NCBI RefSeq assembly: GCF_033568475.1
Contig: NW_027331831.1
Location: forward strand, 13,950,001 to 14,014,000
From: Henckelia pumila
Lineage: Eukaryota; Streptophyta; Magnoliopsida; Lamiales; Gesneriaceae
Direction of reading: 5' to 3'
Length of the DNA: 64,000 bases
Positions 51,295-62,291 of the stretch are shown piece after piece (position 1 is the stretch's first letter; every line of letters starts with the position of its first letter). The position numbers and the translations under genes were made by a program. The notes under the pieces are model-generated. The model made no database searches and was not told the DNA's origin. It saw nothing but the letters and a program-made list of their open reading frames with translations.

Positions 51295-51476
51295 TGTATT
51301 TTGGTAGAATTGATGTTTTACTGTATTTTGGTAGAATTGATGTTTAGTTTCTATTTATAACTATTTTAATGAAGGTGGTACTATATTTTGGTGAAATGGA
51401 TGTTTAATTTCCATTTATAACTATGTTGATAAAGTTGGATGCTTAATTTTGGTAGAATGGATTTTTAATTCTCATA
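51295..51476 (+). repeat. Short degenerate repeats before array 1
   Basis: GTATTTTGGTAGAATTGATG-like words recur at irregular spacing of about 25 to 70 bases, directly before the 141-bp array. Confidence 0.6.
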
Positions 51477-52860
51477 CCACAATTAGATATATCGTTATAC
51501 TTCATTTTCAAGCAAATGTACTACGTATCGTTATAAATAGTACTGCGTCTCTGACCAGGAACCAACACCACAATGTAAAACATGTATGGAAGATGTATCA
51601 AATTTAAAATATTCTCATATCACAATTAGACGTTATTATGCTTTATTTTCAAGAAAAAAGTACTACGTATCGTTACAAATGGTACTGTGTTTCTGATCAC
51701 ATACCAACAACACAATTTAAAACATGTATGAAAGATGTACCAAATTTAACAAATTCTCATACCACAATTAGACGTTAGTATACTTCATTTTCAATCAAAA
51801 GTACCACGCATCGTTACAAATGGTACTGCGTCTCTGATCACGAACCAACACCACAATGTAAAACATGTATGAAAGATGTACCAAATTTAACAAATTTTCA
51901 TACCACAATTAGACGTTATTATATTTCATTTTCAAGAAAAAGTACTATGTATCGTTACAAATGGTGTGCATTTTTGATCATGCACCAACACCACAATGTA
52001 AAATATGTACGGAAGATATACCAAATTTAACATATTCTCATACCACGATTAGAGGTTATTATACTTCATTTTCAAGTAAACGTACTACGTATCAATACAA
52101 ATAATACTGCATTTTTGAACCACGCACCAACACCACAATTAAAATATGTATGGAAGATGTATCAAATTTAACAAATTCTCATACCACAATTAGAGATTAT
52201 TATACTTCATGTTCAAGTAAACGTACTACATATCAATACAAATGGTGTTGCGTTTCTGAACGACGTACCAACACCACAATGTAAAACATGTATGGAAGAT
52301 GTAGAAAATTTAACAAATTCACATACCACAATTAGAGGTTGTTATACTTCATTTTCAAGCAAAGGTACTGCGTATCAATACAAATGGTACTGCGTTTCAG
52401 ACCTCGCAACAACACAAAAATGTAAAACATGTATGGAAGATGTACCAAATATAACAAAATATCATACCACAATTAGACGTTATTATACTTTATTTTCAAG
52501 TTAAAGTACTACGTATAGATATAAATGGTACTGCGTTTCTGACCACGCACCAACACCACAATGTAAAACATGTATGAAAGATGTACCAAATTTAGCAAAT
52601 TTTCATACCACAATTAGACGTTATTATACTTTATTTTTAAGCAAAGGTACCAAGTATCAATACAAATGATACTATGTTTCTGACCACACACCAACACCAC
52701 AATGTAAAACATGTATGGAAGATGTACCAAATTTAACACATTCTCATACCACAATTTGACGTTATTATACTTTATTTTCTAGCTAAAGTACTACGTATAG
52801 ATATAAATGGTACTGCGTTGCTGACCATTTCATTTTCAAGCTAAAGTATTTTGATTTATA
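51477..52860 (+). repeat. Tandem array 1, about ten 141-bp units
   Basis: The word ACCACAATTAGACGTTATTA (with variants) recurs near 51477, 51617, 51760, 51903, 52045, 52184, 52326, 52467, 52608 and 52749. The mean period is about 141 bases. Units differ from each other by scattered substitutions and one- to two-base indels. 141 is 47 codons; in one frame a unit reads without a stop (CKTCMEDVPN ... YKWYCVSD), but indels between units break the frame. Confidence 0.9.
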
Positions 52861-53219
52861 CTACAAAATTAGAAATTAGATGTGTAAACATGTGTTAATC
52901 ACCATTGATGATACAAAATTAGGGCATTGGATTCATAGATAGAGTTGTTTTAACCATATATGTTACAAATATATACAATGAATACATATACATGTGTTGG
53001 CTAATCACCATAAATGCTACTAAATTAGACATTAGAATGCATAAACATGTTATAATCAAGATTGATACTAAAAATTTAGACATTTTATGAGTCAAAATGT
53101 TTTAATCACCATTTGAGTGAGTTATATGTCATTAATGACCATAGATGTTACATATATATTAAATGTATTAACATATGTTGAAGTGACTTATATATCATTA
53201 ATGACCATGAAACATATAT
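52861..53219 (+). repeat. Degenerate spacer between the arrays
   Basis: Words such as AATCACCAT, AAATTAGACATT and AAACATGT recur loosely, suggesting an eroded tandem repeat. No gene seen. Confidence 0.4.
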
Positions 53220-54340
53220 GATTTAGTGGTCTTCGTTCTTGTAAGTATTAGCAATACAAATGGTCTGATTATGGTGTACTTATTTCTTTATTTGTGGTAC
53301 ACTATAGCTTAATTGTGGTATCCATAATACCCAATATGTGGTACCATGAACACATATATGAGTTAGTGATCTTTGTTCTTGTATGGTTTTAGTAGTACGA
53401 ATGGTCTTACTACATAGTAGGAATGTCTTGGTTTGTGGTACACAATAGCTTATTGTGGTATCAATAATACCCAATCCACGGTACCATGGACACATGTATG
53501 AGTTAGTGGTCTTCGTTCTTGTAAGGTATCAGCACTACAAATGGTCTGATTATGTTGTACTTATTTCTTTATTTGTGGTACACTATAGCTTAATTGTGGT
53601 ATCCATAATACCCAATATGTGGTACCATGAACACATATATGAGTTAGTGATCTTTGTTCTTGTATGATTTTAGTAGTACGAATGGTCTTACTACGTAGTA
53701 GGCATGTCTTGGTTTGTGGTACACAATAGATTATTTGTGGTATCATTAATACCCAATCCACGACACCATGGACACATGTATGAGTTAGTGGTCTTTGTTC
53801 TTGTAAGGTATCAGCAGTACAAATGGTCTGATTATGTTGTAGTTATTTCTTTATTTGTGGTATACTATAGCTTAATTTTGGTATCCATGATACCCAATAT
53901 GTGGTACCATGAACACATATATGACTTAGTGATCTTTGTATTGTATGGTTTTAGTAGTACGAATGGTCTTACTACGTAGTATGCATCTCTTGGTTTGTGG
54001 TACACAATAGCTTAGTTGTGGTATCAATAATACCCAATGCACGGTACCATGGACACGTGTATGAGTTAGTGGTCTTCGTTCTTGTATGGTATCAGCGGTA
54101 AAAATGCTCTTTTTTTTAGTACTTATGTTTTTATTTGTGGTACACTTGTAGCTTAAATATGATATCAATAATATCCAATGCGTAGTACCATGTACATATG
54201 TATGAGTTAGTGATATTTGTTTATGTGGTATAAGTAGTACGAATGATTTCAATATATAGTACGTACATCTTGATTTGTGGTACACAATAGCTTAATTGTG
54301 TTATCAATAATACCCAATGTGAGGTACTATAAACACATGG
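53220..54340 (+). repeat. Tandem array 2, about eight units, alternating 141-bp types
   Basis: The word GTGGTACACNATAGCTTA recurs near 53294, 53435, 53575, 53715, 53857, 53997, 54137 and 54277, a period of about 140-141. Odd and even units differ (CACTATAGCTTAATT versus CACAATAGCTTA), so the array is a 282-bp dimer repeated. One frame reads VSIIPN...YKWSDYVV and repeats every 47 codons. The unit sequence differs from array 1 but shares GTATC..(G)TACAAATGGT..CTG at the same phase. Confidence 0.9.
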
Positions 54341-56819
54341 GTTGCGGTTTTCATTTGTATGATATTAGTTCTATTAACTACTCTGCTTGTTGTGGTTATT
54401 CTTGTTTTTAGCTTAATTAGTAGTAATTTTGCATTCACCCAATATACTCATATTGTTATCAAAATAATGCTACCTTCAACTCAATATTGGTACTACATGT
54501 GGCTAAACCAAACAATACGAATTTATGATGAATAACAATATTACTACAGTACTTGAAACCATGATTTTCATCTACAATTAGAAGAAACTAGCAACTAAAT
54601 TACATGTACAAAATAGTTCATTAATTCAAGCACAAAATAAGGTCCAGTGCAACGACCATGCAAATGGTTACGTAACGGGTAAAAAATGGAAAAAAAATAT
54701 CATTCAACCGGCAAGATTTGATAACATGATATCAACCTAAAAACACTTTAAATACATGATACGACTATTTAGGATATTCCCCGGTAAAAAATATAACTCC
54801 ATAAATTAGTTCAAGTGAACAATTCATTCGTATTACTACTATGATACAAACGTCATTAAAATAAACACTGAGTTTCACAAAAGGATCATAAAAGAAATGA
54901 TGCGCCACTAATACTTCCGCTGGATCGAGTACAAGTTCTTGTAGATGCATTCTCGCAAATTTTTATTATACCATTTTTTTCCTGTGAATTGAAAAAAGAA
55001 TGTCAGATTTTTACTTGTAATATCATAAGAATGAAAGATTTTTCTGTAGAGCAATCATAATACTATAATGTACAAATATAACAAATGTAAGAACTTTACT
55101 TGTAAGTCAAACAAATAAAAAACTATGCTAGCAAAAGATAAACCAAATATTAGTTAATGGGTTCTTTGCAAGTTCGTCGATTCTAGTGTTTCTTATGATA
55201 CCGATCACACTTTGACATCCAGAGTACTATTTGCAATAGTATCTTTTAAGCTAATTAGAATTGTTGATGAAAAAGATAATATAAAACTTAACATAATGAA
55301 AAGATTAATTGGACAAATTATTTAGCTAAATACCAAAACAAACCATATGAGTTTCCTATATGACTTTAAGAAAATCTTTCTAAATTAAAAACAAAACACA
55401 AATCAAATAAAGCTAGAATATTCGACAATACACCAAAAGAGCTCAAATAGAGCCAACATGATTCGATTAAACCAACATAAATCGAAAGAAACTAGAGATA
55501 ATTAAAAAAAACATAGCACAAATGGAATACATAAACCACAACCACCAAAAAGTAATATATATGCAAAACTGAAAATACAATGACAAATTGGCCATACACA
55601 ACAACAACAAACCGTAAACACAAGTCACACATAAACTTGCGCAAATCACACAATAACAATGCAAATTCGAAAGCAAAGAATTCAAGGTATAACCCAACCA
55701 CCAACAAACCAATAACATGTTGGATCAAACACATTGTCTAAGGTATTTGCAGAATCAACTTTACGATATTAACATGACTACAAAAAATTTATTGTCAACT
55801 AAAAAAGTGACTATCCTAGGATCGTTTTATTATTATTTTTGGTCCGGTGCCTAGTTTCTCCAATATATATGTTCCACATTAAGCTTTTAGTAATAAAAAT
55901 TTTAAGTTATATTATTTTTAACACAATCTAAAGAAATTAAACAACAAAGATAGAAAGATGTGGATGAAGTGAGAGAAAACGGAAAAAAACCACAAATAAA
56001 GGATCATAAATCAACAACAAACTGACACAACCTAAAAAACAGCAAATTGCATAAACTTATTCTTTCTAGTATAAATCAATTCCAAACCATATAATCAAAA
56101 ATATTTCAACCGGCTATCGAATGGAGAAAAATATAACAAATTTATCAAATTGTACCTACTTTCTTCTAGGTGACTATCTGTTTAAATTCTTGCAATTGCT
56201 TATTCGAAAGCATCTTTTTCTAACACGAGCATCCTAGTATAAATCAATTCTAAACCATATAATTTTCAAGAAATGGCAAGCGAACCTTAAATTCACAATT
56301 ATTATTATCAATTGAATAAAAAAAATCAGAAGAAAGACCAGAAACTCACTACTATCTTGGTAACTGATCTATGTTGAAGTCGTTGGCGTGTGGGCTTTGG
56401 CCGCTGGTAAAGTTTTCTACTGGATGGCCAACAAATTTCAATATTCTAACATAAATTCAACATAAATCGATATACATGAGTGATTGAAAATTTTCAATGA
56501 AAACAATTATACCTAAATACATAATTAAAAAATAGAATTTTGAAACTAAACAAGAATGAAAACTATCTTAGTTAACTTAAAATATTTACAATATATTTCC
56601 AAAATTTAATAAAATCCTCCTCAAATTCACGACAAATGTGGAAATATAAGTAGAAGAAAACTCAATACGACAGTGAATAAACACAGTATAGGAAAAACAC
56701 ATCAATTGAAAAAACTAGCATAAATCAACAAGAAACTATTGAAAAATCCCCAAATAGAAAAAATAACAGAAAAATGATGAGAAATCGAATAAAAAAATAC
56801 TGAAAATTCGAGGTCCTCA
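54341..56819. other. AT-rich filler of the Mutator-like element
   Basis: About 2.5 kb without a recognisable gene, domain or repeat. Open frames here are low-complexity and hydrophobic by chance. Confidence 0.5.
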
Positions 56820-57024
56820 CAACCTTCCTAGAGTCGCTTCGACATTTTGTTCGTCGGTTGAAATAGCCTCCTTTTACCAGAGGGTTTTGCCGGTCATTGA
56901 CTAAGGCGGCCGTTTTTGGGATAAGTTGGCCGGTGGGATTTGACGTAGTGGGCGATCAAGGGGTTTAGGGATTTCTGTCGTGCTAGAGGTGAGGGGGGAG
57001 GAGAAGATGAAATAATAAATGATA

Positions 57025-57064
<40 letters not shown>

Positions 57065-57363
57065 GGGAAAATAAGTTTTTTGATCCATTAACTTGTTCAT
57101 GTTTTGGTTTTGGTCCATTAACTTTTCCGATGTGAGTTTTGGTACACTAACTTTGCATTTTCAATGTTTTTTGGTCCAACTGCATACGTGTCAATTTTTG
57201 ATTGGTCCAAAATGATGACTTTGACCAATCAAAAGCTGACACATATGCAGTTTGACCAAAAAACATTGAAATGCAAAGTTTGTGTACCAAAACCCACATA
57301 AAAAATGTTAATGGACCAAAATCAAAGGAGGTAAAGTTATTGGATCAAAAAATTTATTTTCTC
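57065..57363. mobile_element. Foldback MITE (299 bp) nested in the right TIR
   Basis: The left end GGGAAAATAAGTTTTTTGAT pairs with the reverse complement of the right end, GAGAAAATAAATTTTTTGAT, and pairing continues almost to the centre (GACTTTGACCAATCAAAAGC against TTTTTGATTGGTCCAAA). ATAATAATA flanks both sides (57056-57064 and 57364-57372), fitting a 9-bp duplication, although the target is a TAA microsatellite so this alone is weak. Confidence 0.8.
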
Positions 57364-57546
57364 ATAATAATAATAATGGGATATAAACTAAATTTTAAAT
57401 TAAATAGGAAGGAATTTGGTAAAAAGTGAAATAGGGAGTTAGAAATAAGATTTTAGATGAATCAGGTACTGCAGAAAAATAATTTATGAGATAGGGACTG
57501 AAACTAGAGTTCATGTTTGAATTGGGAATTTATCTCTAATTTACCG
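57364..57546 (-). repeat. Right terminal inverted repeat of the Mutator-like element
   Basis: Reverse-complement partner of 49156-49340. The arm continues left of the nested MITE through the TAA repeat into the G+C-rich zone at 56880-57000. Confidence 0.65.
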
Positions 57547-57555
57547 ATTTTTTTA

Positions 57556-57828
57556 TTTTTTTATTTTTTGAAATATGATATATATTTTATTAACCATCAA
57601 CAAAATTTTTTTTTGACAGAGGATTAACCATCAACAATTATATCCACATTTGCATAAGAGTAAAATAAACATGTGGGATTTCAATTCATATTCCTCCCAA
57701 TGGCTTACAATATAGTGGTACCTGGAGAATGCAAGAGCATTACGTGTACGATTCCAAAGAGAAGAGAAATCACACACACACACAAACGAGATGCAACAAC
57801 ACATCTAACGTTTGTACTATCAAAGTTG
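57556..57828. other. Spacer between two insertions
   Basis: AT-rich, with a short CA repeat near 57772-57783. No gene seen. Confidence 0.4.
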
Positions 57829-57833
57829 CATTT

Positions 57834-60596
57834 TGTGGGGACTTCGGGTTGCTAAACTTATCTTAGGGTAATTTAATCATTAAACATGATTGGATCAAAC
57901 TTGAGTCAAAATAATCAAAGCATAATTTTTTTTAATGAACATCCCACACACACGGACCTTGGTTCGGACCATGCACGGGTACCGTGCCTCTTCTGGACCT
58001 GGGTCCGTGCCCAAGGCTGAAATTGAAACCAAAGGAATTGCAAGGCAGAGTACACCCGGACCCCTGCACGGACCTTGGCACGGGGTCCGTATCCTGTACT
58101 AAAAATCCAGAACTTAAGCTTTTCAAGTCTGAAAAATGATATAATCTATCATATAAGCTTTTCAACTTGATTCTACATAATTGACATGCATTTCAACATC
58201 AATCTAAACATCTGTAAGACATGAATTCTCAAGTATAAATCAATACTCGACAACAAAAACATATACAATAGTTCTTGATTTTTTAACATGTTTCATAAAT
58301 CATAAAATACATGTCATCTGCTTAAAACCCGAGTCACCACTTCTAATCTTTCAATCTCGTACTATCCAAGCCATATCTGACTCGTTCATGCCCCAACCTG
58401 ATGCAATGCACACATACAAACAAAGCAACAACCGGATAATTTCGGTAAGAATGCATCTCAGTATGAACGACATGCATATACATCATATAAGCATATTGAA
58501 TCTATATGTCATAATAATCTTAAATCATAAACATGTAATAACATTTAAATCATAAAAGCGTAATCAATTCTTAAATTTTTAAAGCATAGTTGTTCATCTA
58601 CATCAATATCATTTCAAGCATATAAACACATTCATATCTTGAATGACATACAATAATATGCTAGCATTTATAAACGCATATTCTAAATCGTAGAAATCTC
58701 TAGGTTAATGCATAAATGCAATGCATGTTTCAAGAAATAGACTATCAAATATGATATCAATAAATCATAGTTCTTGGGATCCCGGGAAAATAAAATTTTT
58801 AACCGACCACCAACTTACCCAATCGAGGTGACGTTAAATATCTCAATTCCCCTGACTTTGGTGCAACTATAGTGAGTCTTCTAGCTCTGGAAGTAAATCT
58901 ACATTCCGTGCCACTCAACTATAGCCCTCCAAACGTCATTTCGCAATCTAGGCCAATCAACCCTCTATGCTTTTCGAGGTAGGGTTTAAGATGAATGCAA
59001 CATAATCTTGATGCATTAAATCATACAAATACTGTAAAACATCTTGAACACATAAATCAATACTCAACCAAGACAACAATGTTAATTAAAGCATATAAAA
59101 GCACATAAACATTTAAGTATGTGATTTTGGAAACTCGATAATCAAAATCAATCTCGAGTTATTATTCCCAACATATCTAATGTCTATTCATACCTTTATG
59201 ATGATTCATACATCTTGAATCGTTGAAAATTCTTGCATATACTGTTTAACTTCAAGCTAGCCAAATCTGTCATCAAATTCTGCTCATTTCAATCTTTGCT
59301 AATTGAAGGTGTTCTTGATTCAACTTCAAACACTTCAAGTCATTAGAACTCGAACTCGTCAATTTAACTTCGATAATTTTCAATTCAAATCTGAAATAGT
59401 TTATAACATAACTAAACATCAATTTCCAATTTAAATCGATGTTTCTTTCATGCTTATATAGTGATAAGACAATCAGAATTCAAACTGACGACGCAACGCT
59501 TCGAGTCCAATAATTCTAACAACTCAAACACCATCATGTCTACATTCTAGACTCAATCTCAAATTCAATTCATCAATAATACACTTGAAGATCAGCTCTA
59601 AACATTTAGAATGTGTATCAATTCAAAATCTCGAACCAGCGGCGTAACGGATCGAAACCGGAAATTCCAAAAGCATAAACATCATCTTGTCAATCATTTA
59701 AGCTCAATATCATCACCAATTCATCCAATTATACACGTGACCAGCAGCTCTTAAAATTCAGATTCTACAAAATTCTTCAATAATTCGAAAACATGTCCAA
59801 ACGACGATCTTTTTTCAATCCGTCTTAGATATGCTATCGTCGTAGATACTAGAACATATTTATACAATAAAATCTTAATTTGAACAATATCTTAAAATTC
59901 AAACATGGTAAAACTTCTTAAAACTTACGTCAAAACATAGCACTCGAATCTGTGATCGCGAATATATGATCAATCGAAAATTCTACCGGGATGATCAATC
60001 TTTAACGGAGCTTGAAGAGGAGAAAAAATGGCGTTAAAGAGGTTTCTGAATTTACTCCCTTGCTACTGCTGGTTCACGTGAATGATGCTAGGAATAAGTG
60101 AAAATTGGATATATATTGGCCTATTTGCAGTTTAGTCCCTGAACTCTTCAGTAATTGCAAATCAGTCCTCGGCCAATCTTTTTAATTCAATTTAAATCCT
60201 AAATAATTTAAGAATATTAGAATTTAATTCTAAACTCTAAAAATTCTCAAATTAAATATTTTCGAATTAAAATTAAATAATCTCGGGCCTTACCCCTGAA
60301 ACTTCGATAATTGCAATTTAATTCCTGCGCGAGTTTCACCTTCTAATTAAATCTTTTTCATATCCAAACTCATAATTTATATCTTAAATCCCATAAATAT
60401 TCAATTCAAATATTCTAATCTTTTAATTAATAATTCCGGATATTAAAATCTTAAAATTCGAAAATCCTCAAATTAAATATTTTCGACCCGAAATTTAAAT
60501 CTCTATTTTCGTAAATTGTCAAATTCATATTTTCTCATATTCAGAATTTAAATCTCAAATTTCGTAATTAATAACTTAATATTTTCGGGCCTTACA
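57834..60596 (-). repeat. Solo LTR, 2.76 kb, same family as 961-9788, TSD CATTT
   Basis: It starts TGTGGGGACTTCGGG and ends GGGCCTTACA, with identical flanks CATTT at 57829-57833 and 60597-60601. It aligns in order with the LTRs at 961 and 7220 (AACCCGAGT, GGCGTAACGGATCGAAACCG, the ACGACGAT...ATCGTCGT block at 59801-59843). Where those carry GCTCGAGC palindromes, this copy has CACGGACC/GGTCCGTG repeats (57945-58090). Confidence 0.9.
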
Positions 60597-60601
60597 CATT
60601 T

Positions 60602-61257
60602 CCAAAATCCATTCTCCATCGTTTTGATTGGCCATGTGTTGCTCTTCACATCTTTTGATCAACTCAACATGTGCTTCCTCAAAACATGGTTCGGATTGAC
60701 ATGCAAAAGATAAAATCATATCTGAAGTCATGGGATATACCCCAAGATATCGTCTGATGATATATCATGATATATTTATCTTTCGCATGAACTTAGATCG
60801 GGATTTTTTTTAGGCAGGTTATCGGTGATGGTTGGAATCTAGTGATTATTAATGGATATGAATCTGTCAAAATATTTACTATCTACATCTGGGCTTGGAC
60901 TTGTAAGTATTATGGGATCATGGGCGGCATCCCATCAGATCATGAGCCTTGCCCTCTTAGTTATTGGCTTATAAAGGGACTACACGTTTGACACGATCTA
61001 AACCACATGGAAGTTTTTATATATGGTTTATTCGTGATTATATAGGGACAACGTGGGAAGGGAGTTTCTACGCTTTCTTCCCATGATGTTTCCCATGTTT
61101 TCCTCTATTTTTTCTCCCATGTTTCTGTGCCTGATTTAGGCATAGGAGAGGTAACGTCGGGAGAAATCCTGGCGCCCCTAACCGGTTTTTCATGATTTTT
61201 AGGCAAACACAGACGGAGAATTCACATACACTGAAAGGAAATTTTGGGATCTCATCA
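60602..61257 (+). repeat. LTR 3' part of another Ty3-type element
   Basis: It contains a TTATAAAGGG promoter-like box (about 60970) and ends CTCATCA immediately before a primer-binding site. Its 5' limit is uncertain; the solo LTR to the left may have inserted into it or beside it. Confidence 0.5.
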
Positions 61258-61258
61258 T

Positions 61259-61277
61259 TGGCGCCGTTTGTGAGAAA
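61259..61277 (+). promoter_or_regulatory. Primer-binding site of the TGGCGCC type
   Basis: TGGCGCCGTTTGTGAGAAA is close to the primer-binding and leader sequence common in plant Athila/Tat-type Ty3 elements. The element body is not seen downstream because a PIF/Harbinger element follows. Confidence 0.65.
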
Positions 61278-61304
61278 TTGAGTTCGAGGCGTAGATATCA
61301 CTTA

Positions 61305-62291
61305 GGCCCTGTTTGTCTCATTTGATGAGTGAAGGATGGCATGACACATCACACTTCATCCATTGTTCTTCTCATTTATTAGACCCATTCGATTAATCCA
61401 TGGGCCCGTTAGAAAACACTATTTTCTACAGAGGAGACATCTCTTCTGCCAACAGAGATGACTTCTCACGCCTGATACAGTGTTTTAGATGAGAGATGTA
61501 TTTTACCAATTTGCCCCCACATGTTTTGAAGATAGCCCTAGTTCTCGATTCTCACTCATAAGAACGGGTAAAATTCGCGATGTCGGCAGCCACCATGATT
61601 CAAGAAATAGCTTTGAGCGAGGGATAAACTCATCGAAAGTTGCAGATTTTTGAAGTGTACAAGAAAGCAGCCACACCGATCTTCTTCAGTCTCCAGTTCT
61701 TGGTGAGATTCGTAAAAATTTACCCAATTATTAATCTTTGATTATATGTTTCACTTAATAAATATGTGAGTTGTCAACTTTGTTTTCTATTCTCCTGTCA
61801 TGAAAATGAATGTTCATACCCCACCGATTATTTTTTCTTTAACATTAAGATGTGGTTGCGACATTCAGTTTGAGGAAGTTTGAAGCAAAGAAGCTACAAT
61901 ATATAATTATTTCCCATCAAAATATTGTAATTTGATTTTGTTGACTTCATTCAGTTCGACTTTTTGGTTTATTGAAATTTTTTTAGTGAAGAAAATTCCT
62001 AAAATAGTGTAGAACCATATCTCTGTTCTACAACTGAGTGTTACTACTGATATGTATATTGAAGCTTTACTAAAAATTGAAGCTGAGTGTTACTCCTGAT
62101 ATGTAAAACCATATGAATGAAAAATTTGCTAAAATTGCTAAATTCTTAATTGAAGTTGTAATAAAACTTTTTCACAGAACATGTGACGATGATATATATG
62201 CTTCCAAGCGGTAACAAAGTGTACTCTTTGATTTTCAATATAAATCATATTGTTTTCTGATATTTAATGATATGACAGTGTTCTCTCCGTC
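61305..62291. other. 5' untranslated part of the PIF/Harbinger element
   Basis: AT-rich with no clear coding segment, apart from short open runs around 61580-61700. Intron-like GT...AG words occur upstream of the transposase start. Confidence 0.4.

Larger units (their letters stand above)
49156..57546. mobile_element. Mutator-like element, 8.4 kb, non-autonomous, with internal satellites
   Basis: The left end GGGAAAGTTGACAATAAAT aligns with the reverse complement of the right end, CGGTAAATTAGAGATAAAT, and the similarity continues for about 180-220 bases. Exact 9-bp flanks ATTTTTTTA lie at 49147-49155 and 57547-57555. Long inverted repeats with a 9-bp target duplication are the mark of Mutator-like elements. 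Inside are a G+C-rich arm on each side (49500-49740 and 56820-57000), two 141-bp-period tandem arrays and long AT-rich filler. No transposase is recognisable, so it would need one in trans. The TIRs are well diverged, so it is not young. Confidence 0.7.

Noticed and set aside
51477-54340. CRISPR-like array
   Set aside because: Units are continuous tandem repeats with no conserved-repeat/unique-spacer alternation, in a plant nuclear context.
55467-55734. Hydrophobic minus-strand frames of about 80 codons
   Set aside because: Cys/Leu/Phe-rich low-complexity translation of A+C-rich filler inside the Mutator-like element; two overlapping frames look equally 'membrane-like'.
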